Positions 6,008-9,301 of a DNA stretch of 9,301 bases are shown here, in pieces; position 1 is the first letter of the stretch; each line of letters starts with the position of its first letter. This DNA comes from Chamaesiphon sp. GTDB lineage: Bacteria; Cyanobacteriota; Cyanobacteriia; Cyanobacteriales; Chamaesiphonaceae. The translations under genes were made by a program, and so were the position numbers. The stretch is from contig JAJAYU010000106.1 in assembly GCA_026786125.1 (NCBI GenBank), positions 1 to 9,301 on the forward strand. The letters run 5' to 3'. The notes beneath the pieces are model-generated. The model did no database searches and was not told the origin of the DNA. It saw only the letters and a list, made by a program, of their open reading frames with translations.

Positions 6008-6099
6008 TATTCACCATCCACTGTCTTGAAAAGGTGCTTTACTTGGGGAAACCCCAAGACCGCACTTTTCGCCATCCACCATTCACCATCCACCGTTGA
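6008..6099. repeat. CCATTCA/CCATCCA heptamer array interrupted by a hairpin insert
   Basis: ATTCACCATCCAC (from 6009) begins a heptamer array that resumes at 6072 as CCATCCA, CCATTCA, CCATCCA and a degenerate CCGTTGA ending at 6099. Between them lies a roughly 48-bp hairpin-forming block. The array runs directly into the start codon of the next gene. The same heptamer forms the array at 6791-6818. Confidence 0.65.
6029..6069. repeat. Hairpin element within the heptamer array
   Basis: CTTGGGG (6042-6048) and CCCCAAG (6052-6058) form a perfect 7-bp stem with an AAA loop. An outer stem is possible between AAAAGGTGC (6029-6037) and GCACTTTT (6062-6069) with one bulged G. I recall GGGGAAACCCC-type hairpins ending in AAGACCGCAC as dispersed repeats in cyanobacteria. 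There is no U-run after the inner stem. It lies about 30 bp before a start codon, so it may influence translation of that gene. Confidence 0.6.
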
Positions 6100-6734
6100 T
6101 GCGTCTACCATTACCTCAATTTAGCACTGGAGCCAAAAATCCTCAGCATATCGCCGAGGTAATTGAGACATCTACCTGTGAATTTCTGGCTCAGTGTCTA
6201 GAACCCGAAGATCTCAAATTAGCAGTGATGCCAACTTTTGGCAGTATTGTAAAGGCTGCTGATGAGGAAACTGGCAATCAGATTCTGGCAGTAGTTTATC
6301 ATGCTACCACCGCACCGATCGATTCTGTCCATCGCGCTCGTGCTTTGGGGATGTCTCTCGATGAATTGCGAGAGGAGCAGCCCCAGATCTTTGCCATGCT
6401 TAAAACTGAATTTAAAGCCGCTATTATCGGTTTTGAGGACGATAAAGGGCAAATGTATCAATACCTCCCACCGCGCCCGCCCCAAATCCATCAGGGGGTA
6501 TATCAGTGCAGCTCAGAGGAGATTATCAGATTTAGCGAGCAATTAGAATTTTTGCGGACACTTCTACAGGTACAAGGTGCACCAGTGGAGGCTCTCACTG
6601 CTGCGACGATTCGAGAAATTCATCAACTCAGAGCGCGAGACAGATCTTGGCTAGTCACCGCAGGACGCACTGTCAGCCTCATCCTCAAGGATGATTACGA
6701 CAGGTTGCGATATGTCTTGTCGCAAATTAGGTAA
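6099..6734 (+). CDS. HAS-barrel-like cyanobacterial protein of unknown function
   Basis: A 211-residue soluble protein beginning MRLPLPQFSTGAKNPQHIAEVIETSTCEFLAQCL. The N-terminal half (about residues 10-115) looks like the HAS-barrel, the small beta-barrel first described at the N-terminus of HerA-type DNA-translocating ATPases, with segments such as FGSIVKAADEETGNQILAVV and AAIIGFEDDKGQMYQYLPPRPP. No Walker A or B motif is present, so this is the barrel without an ATPase. The C-terminal third is predicted helical and charged (LRTLLQVQGAPVEAL, REIHQLRARDRSW, DDYDRLRYVLSQIR). The assignment rests on memory of similar cyanobacterial annotations and is moderate. Start: ATG at 6099, with a TTG immediately before it; no Shine-Dalgarno is visible, because a heptamer array abuts the start. 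deoC follows on the same strand after 121 bp of repeats. Confidence 0.6.
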   Translation: MRLPLPQFSTGAKNPQHIAEVIETSTCEFLAQCLEPEDLKLAVMPTFGSIVKAADEETGNQILAVVYHATTAPIDSVHRARALGMSLDELREEQPQIFAMLKTEFKAAIIGFEDDKGQMYQYLPPRPPQIHQGVYQCSSEEIIRFSEQLEFLRTLLQVQGAPVEALTAATIREIHQLRARDRSWLVTAGRTVSLILKDDYDRLRYVLSQIR

Positions 6735-6757
6735 GGATCGTCATTAAATAATCTGGG

Positions 6758-6786
6758 TAGGTTGGGTTGAAGAATGAAACCCAACA
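6758..6786. repeat. TAGGTTGGG dispersed repeat, copy 1
   Basis: GTTGGGTT (6761-6768) and AACCCAAC (6778-6785) form an 8-bp stem around a 9-nt loop. The left half, TAGGTTGGGTTGAAGAATG (6758-6776), recurs with one mismatch at 7548-7566. It sits just after the stop of the HAS-barrel-like gene, where the hairpin could slow transcription, but there is no U-run. Confidence 0.65.
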
Positions 6787-6790
6787 ATCA

Positions 6791-6852
6791 ACCATTCACC
6801 ATTCACCATTCACCATTCACACTTCGGCTACGCTCAGTGCGAGCCATTCACC
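6791..6852. repeat. (ACCATTC)4 array interrupted by the dispersed 18-bp repeat, copy 2
   Basis: Four perfect ACCATTC units occupy 6791-6818. The dispersed sequence ACTTCGGCTACGCTCAGT follows at 6821-6838, plus GCGAG, and then the heptamer phase resumes as CCATTCACCA at 6843-6852. The simplest reading is that the 18-bp repeat entered an existing heptamer array. The array ends 4 bp before the deoC start. Confidence 0.7.
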
Positions 6853-6855
6853 AAA

Positions 6856-7524
6856 TTGAGAACCGAACAATCCGAAAATCTCGACATCGCTCCATTCATC
6901 GATCATTCCTTGCTCGGTATTGCTACACCTGAAATGGTGGATAAATCCTGTGAAGAAGCCGATAGATATGGATTTGCGGCTGTCTGTGTCAACCCTTGCT
7001 ATGTGCGTCAAGTTACGGCTTTACTGCACCAAAAACGGATTCAAATCTGTACTATAATTGGATTCCCAACTGGTGCGACAACAACGGCTAGTAAGCTATT
7101 TGAGGCTCAAGAAGCGATGGAAAATGGTGCTCAGGAATTAGATGTGATCATTAACATCGGCTGGTTGAAGGCGGGGAAAATTGATGATGTCCACAGAGAG
7201 ATTGCCGAAATTGCTGAATCGACAGGCTTGATGGTGAAGGCAATTCTAGAAATGTCATTGCTAACCCAACCCGAACAAATCATGGCTGCTCAACTCTGCA
7301 TGGATGCAGGTGCGAGAATGTTGGCAACCGGAACGGGCTGGAGTGGTGCCGCGACTATCGCAGATGTGCGGCTGCTCAAGGAGCTAACTAAAGATCAAGT
7401 TGGAATCAAAGCATCTGGTGGTATTGTTACACACGATCGAGCTGTAGAAATAATTCTCGCTGGAGCTACTAGACTCGGCACCTCAATGGGTGTGGATTTA
7501 TTAAAGCAACGCGAACAGGATTAA
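6856..7524 (+). CDS. deoC: Deoxyribose-phosphate aldolase-like protein lacking the Schiff-base lysine
   Basis: A 222-residue TIM barrel of the DeoC family, which normally splits 2-deoxyribose 5-phosphate into glyceraldehyde 3-phosphate and acetaldehyde. Family motifs: [11 protein letters not shown] (10-20), [10 protein letters not shown] (41-50), [10 protein letters not shown] (68-77), [12 protein letters not shown] (94-105, with Asp96), [10 protein letters not shown] (127-136) and GIKASGGI (183-190, with Lys185). However, the segment that reads AGADFVKTSTG in active enzymes is [11 protein letters not shown] here (151-161), placing Ala157 where the Schiff-base lysine (E. coli Lys167) belongs. 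The phosphate loop is GTSMG instead of a GxSS type. The frame is otherwise intact. The enzyme may be inactive or altered. Start: TTG at 6856, chosen because no in-frame ATG lies nearby upstream and IDHSLL is at the family position. No Shine-Dalgarno; repeats abut the start. Confidence 0.88.
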   Translation: MRTEQSENLDIAPFIDHSLLGIATPEMVDKSCEEADRYGFAAVCVNPCYVRQVTALLHQKRIQICTIIGFPTGATTTASKLFEAQEAMENGAQELDVIINIGWLKAGKIDDVHREIAEIAESTGLMVKAILEMSLLTQPEQIMAAQLCMDAGARMLATGTGWSGAATIADVRLLKELTKDQVGIKASGGIVTHDRAVEIILAGATRLGTSMGVDLLKQREQD

Positions 7525-7547
7525 TTAGTTGATAGTTGATAGATCTG

Positions 7548-7601
7548 TAGGTTGGGATGAAGAATGCTGGCTGAGCCTCTCCTTCAGGAGATAACCCAAC
7601 A
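7548..7601. repeat. TAGGTTGGG dispersed repeat, copy 2, expanded by an insert
   Basis: TAGGTTGGGATGAAGAATG (7548-7566) matches copy 1 at 18 of 19 positions, and AACCCAACA follows at 7593-7601. The two halves are separated by about 26 bp (7567-7592) that copy 1 lacks. The extra block contains the hairpin TCTCC-TTCA-GGAGA (7578-7591). It looks like a second repeat inserted into the first. Confidence 0.65.
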
Positions 7602-7612
7602 CACCTAGCTAG

Positions 7613-7630
7613 CAGCGGTTAAAACCGCTG
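7613..7630 (+). terminator. Hairpin between convergent deoC and CPP1-like genes, possible terminator
   Basis: CAGCGGTT (7613-7620) and AACCGCTG (7623-7630) form a perfect 8-bp stem with a two-base loop, followed by AACAATTATTTT on the plus strand. It sits between two genes that converge (stops at 7524 and 7636). The T-rich tail does not follow directly, and the loop is short, so termination is likely rather than certain. The sequence also resembles a dispersed palindrome. Confidence 0.5.
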
Positions 7631-7635
7631 AACAA

Positions 7636-8256
7636 TTATTTTGTAAAAGTGCTCGTCACCCACAATAGTACAAAAATTAATAAGCTCGCAAAAGTTTCTC
7701 CACTCAGTCCAATTTGACCAATAGGTAAATGTAGCGTATTTACCAACAACCCAGCAACAACTGTACCAAGTACCAACGCTAATAAAGTACCCAGTAACGC
7801 CCTTTTAAATCGACGTTGCTTTTGATTGATAAAATACAAGCTGAAGCCAGTACCAAAAGCAATTAGGGTTGGTAATATTGTCGAACCTGCTGATAGTGCG
7901 GCAACACCACTGAGGACTGTGTAGACTCCAGCAGTTGTGAGGACTTCTGACTGGCTGGGACGCTCAAACGTGTCACCTAACCAACTGGGCGAATTTGCAA
8001 CAGAGAGAGAGGGAAATTTAGGGACGGCTGCCAGGGGTTTTTCAGGAAATCTGATACCTTCGGGTACTTTGATCTTGCCTTGCTGACGGAGCCTTAGCCG
8101 TTCCATGACGATCTCATCATAAGCAGCTTCTATACTATCTTGTAGCTGGATATCTCCGCCCGATCGAGCAAGTACTCGCTGTTTGGCAGCTTGAACCTCT
8201 TCAAAGGTAGCATCTTCTGCTACACCTAGCCGATCGTAAGGACTTTGCTGACTCAT
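7636..8256 (-). CDS. CPP1-like (DUF3353) J-like membrane protein
   Basis: A 206-residue protein of the cyanobacterial/plastid CPP1 family. The plant member is a J-like chaperone that stabilises protochlorophyllide oxidoreductase; the cyanobacterial role is presumably related but is inferred. The N-terminal J-like domain (residues 5-58: SPYDRLGVAEDATFEEVQAA ... AAYDEIVMERLRLRQQG) resembles DnaJ helices but lacks the HPD tripeptide, so DnaK stimulation is not expected. The linker KVPEGIRFPEKPL follows. Hydrophobic segments at about 107-123, 125-143, 153-173 and 186-203 suggest three or four membrane helices, with a basic loop (NQKQRRFKR) between the second and third. The ATG at 8256 has AGAGG 6 nt upstream, a good ribosome-binding site. 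It is 91 bp downstream of the PAP2 gene on the same strand, and the two may share a transcript. Confidence 0.87.
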   Translation of the reverse strand: MSQQSPYDRLGVAEDATFEEVQAAKQRVLARSGGDIQLQDSIEAAYDEIVMERLRLRQQGKIKVPEGIRFPEKPLAAVPKFPSLSVANSPSWLGDTFERPSQSEVLTTAGVYTVLSGVAALSAGSTILPTLIAFGTGFSLYFINQKQRRFKRALLGTLLALVLGTVVAGLLVNTLHLPIGQIGLSGETFASLLIFVLLWVTSTFTK

Positions 8257-8324
8257 TCACAACCTCTGACCGATGGTCTCCACTACTACTTCTTACTCTA
8301 GACTGCTTTGGAAGTATCCGCCAC

Positions 8325-8338
8325 ATTTGCAAGCAAAT
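8325..8338. repeat. Small inverted repeat between the PAP2 and CPP1-like genes
   Basis: ATTTGC (8325-8330) and GCAAAT (8333-8338) form a 6-bp inverted repeat with a two-base spacer, about 10 bp after the PAP2 stop. No T-run follows on the minus strand, so it is a weak terminator candidate at most. Confidence 0.3.
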
Positions 8339-8347
8339 ATTAAGAAT

Positions 8348-8929
8348 TTAGAACTCGCCTTTGACTTGTAAGCCGACGACTGTATTTCCTTGATTATCTT
8401 GACCGATTAGTGGAAACAGGATCAACCCATGTTTTTGACTCAGTTCAATGTCTCCGACTAAATAACCCAAACCTGCCCCAATTAGCACATCGGTAACACG
8501 GTGACGATTGAGATCTACTCGTGAATAACTAATCAACGCAGCACCACCATACCAGAGCGCGGCATAGTCAGGATGGTAGTGACTTTGAATCCTGGCAACT
8601 GCAAAGGCTGTTGTCGCATGACAGCTTGGAAAACTATCAACTTCGCTAGGCACATCAGGGCGAGGCGATTTGATCACTGCTTTAAGTCCAGTGCATAGTG
8701 CTGCACTGGTTGCTAGTGCATCAACTACTCGGAGGGCATGTTGTCCACCTTGAGAGCCGTCAGTCAGTAACGGTAGCAATGACGCTCCACCAAGATACAG
8801 GATCGTGCCTGGCCCAGAGACAAAATCAGAAAATCCTTTATTTGTGACCGTTTGAGCTTCAACTTTAGGTGCAAAATTCAGTCCCCACACGGCGACAATA
8901 GCAGCAATCGATCCATTTTTCCAAGACAT
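8348..8929 (-). CDS. PAP2-family (type 2 phosphatidic acid phosphatase) protein
   Basis: A 193-residue membrane-associated or periplasmic acid phosphatase-like protein, probably acting on a lipid or other phosphate ester outside the cytoplasm. Residues 1-25 (MSWKNGSIAAIVAVWGLNFAPKVEA) look like a signal peptide with an A-x-A-like cleavage site before QT. The three PAP2 motifs are present: K83-x6-R90-P91 (KAVIKSPRP), P101-S-C-H104 (FPSCHATTAFA), and S136-R-x5-H143-x3-D147 (SRVDLNRHRVTD). The usual PSGH reads PSCH, a Gly103-to-Cys change beside the catalytic acid His104; the other catalytic residues are intact, so activity is plausible. Hydrophobic segments lie near 39-55, 68-82, 121-136 and 145-160. 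The ATG at 8929 has an AGAGAA site upstream. It is divergent from the hli gene. Confidence 0.87.
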   Translation of the reverse strand: MSWKNGSIAAIVAVWGLNFAPKVEAQTVTNKGFSDFVSGPGTILYLGGASLLPLLTDGSQGGQHALRVVDALATSAALCTGLKAVIKSPRPDVPSEVDSFPSCHATTAFAVARIQSHYHPDYAALWYGGAALISYSRVDLNRHRVTDVLIGAGLGYLVGDIELSQKHGLILFPLIGQDNQGNTVVGLQVKGEF

Positions 8930-9220
8930 AAATATTTCTCTAGTTTATTTGCAGATTATCGCCGATTGTTAGTTGGGGTACTTACATAATACTGTTAGAT
9001 TTTTAGCAACTATTTGATGAACACTAGTTTTAACTCAACAATTGCTGAAGCGATTATACCATGAGCTTGTTGAGCCTATTTTTTGGATCGAATATCTGCG
9101 CTCATACAAATTTTTATTACATTTTCAACAATTCTGAAGGGATCTAGATCATCGGTATTCAGTTTTAGCAGATAATGAACAGAATTTTATTAACTTTTTT
9201 AGATACTGAGGTTGTAACCA
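8930..9220. promoter_or_regulatory. 291-bp divergent intergenic region between PAP2 and hli
   Basis: AT-rich spacer that should hold both promoters. TTACATT (9117-9123) and TTACATA (8982-8988) each resemble one half of the HLR1 motif bound by RpaB at high-light genes, but I do not see a convincing second half at the right spacing in either place. GATCTAGATC (9141-9150) is a perfect 10-bp palindrome. A 15-residue frame at 9017-9064 has no Shine-Dalgarno and I do not call it. No confident -35/-10 pair could be picked. Confidence 0.3.
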
Positions 9221-9301
9221 ATGCCATATATCAACAATGATGGAGATACTAGAATGAATAATTTTCCAACTGAGCCAAAAATGTATGTTGATGAAGCCAC
9301 T
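9221..9301 (+). CDS. High-light-inducible protein (HLIP/SCP), N-terminal part, cut by the window end
   Basis: Single-helix chlorophyll-binding protein of the thylakoid membrane that protects photosystems and handles free chlorophyll under strong light. Only the first 27 codons are present. The segment RMNNFPTEPKMYVDEAT (11-27) matches the conserved region before the helix of HliA-type proteins (RLNNFAIEPPVYVD in Synechocystis, from memory). The chlorophyll-binding helix with its ExxNGRxAMIG motif would lie just past the window. The ATG at 9221 has GAGG (9208-9211) with a 9-nt spacer; an internal ATG at residue 12 is less likely because the preceding residues INNDGDTR also fit the family. Divergent from the PAP2 gene. 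The gene is incomplete here only because the window ends. Confidence 0.75.
   Translation, partial: MPYINNDGDTRMNNFPTEPKMYVDEAT

Noticed and set aside
6219..6546. Minus-strand 90-codon and plus-strand 81-codon frames inside the HAS-barrel-like gene
   Set aside because: Overlapping shadows in other frames; the 212-codon plus-strand frame is longer and has a family-like sequence.
6817..7011. Minus-strand 64-codon frame over the start of deoC
   Set aside because: Antisense to the conserved DeoC N-terminus and it runs into repeats; no support.
9017..9064. 15-residue plus-strand ORF in the PAP2-hli spacer
   Set aside because: No Shine-Dalgarno, no recognisable peptide, and a length expected by chance.
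8979..9130. HLR1 (RpaB) high-light regulatory sites for hli
   Set aside because: Only single TTACAWW half-sites are visible; the required direct repeat at 10-bp spacing is not convincing, so I noted it only as a possibility.

Overview
The window looks like chromosomal DNA from a cyanobacterium. The evidence is a photosynthetic-type (Gap2-like) GAPDH, a CPP1-like (DUF3353) J-like membrane protein, the N-terminus of a high-light-inducible protein, an SmtA/BmtA-type metallothionein with a matching SmtB-type operator, one perfect HIP1 octamer (GCGATCGC), many CGATCG cores, and several heptanucleotide tandem arrays of the kind called STRRs in cyanobacteria. I cannot name the species. Genes are mostly single units or pairs in mixed orientation, as is usual for this group.

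Layout. 1-294: a short structured stretch with a 23-codon minus-strand ORF behind a perfect Shine-Dalgarno, then a probable clpP terminator. 295-906 (-): clpP. 907-1307: intergenic, with a heptamer-array/hairpin element and control signals for the next gene. 1308-2447 (+): GT4 glycosyltransferase. 2448-2662: convergent intergenic region with a bidirectional terminator enclosed by a 23-bp perfect inverted repeat. 2663-3676 (-): gap. 3805-4035 (+): SmtB-type operator and bmtA. 4054-4443 (-): 3' remnant of a narK-type nitrate transporter, overlapping the end of nth. 4401-5141 (-): nth. 5178-5921 (-): lipoate-ligase/octanoyltransferase-family gene, 36 bp upstream of nth and probably cotranscribed with it. 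6099-6734 (+): HAS-barrel-like protein. 6856-7524 (+): deoC-like gene. 7636-8256 (-): CPP1-like protein. 8348-8929 (-): PAP2-family phosphatase. 9221-9301 (+): start of an hli gene that runs off the window.

Most of the genes are housekeeping: proteolysis, carbon metabolism, base-excision repair, lipoylation, metal handling and photoprotection. I see no defence system, biosynthetic cluster, CRISPR array, tRNA or rRNA. The points most worth a second look are these: (1) a DeoC-like protein whose Schiff-base lysine position is alanine and whose phosphate-loop serine is methionine; (2) intergenic heptamer arrays and another dispersed repeat that are repeatedly interrupted or abutted by short hairpin-forming inserts, two of them directly against start codons; (3) a decayed narK whose remains supply the last codons and the stop of nth; (4) a metallothionein that keeps all nine cysteines but lacks two of SmtA's histidines, and has an intact operator but no adjacent smtB. 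I found no convincing entirely new multi-gene system.
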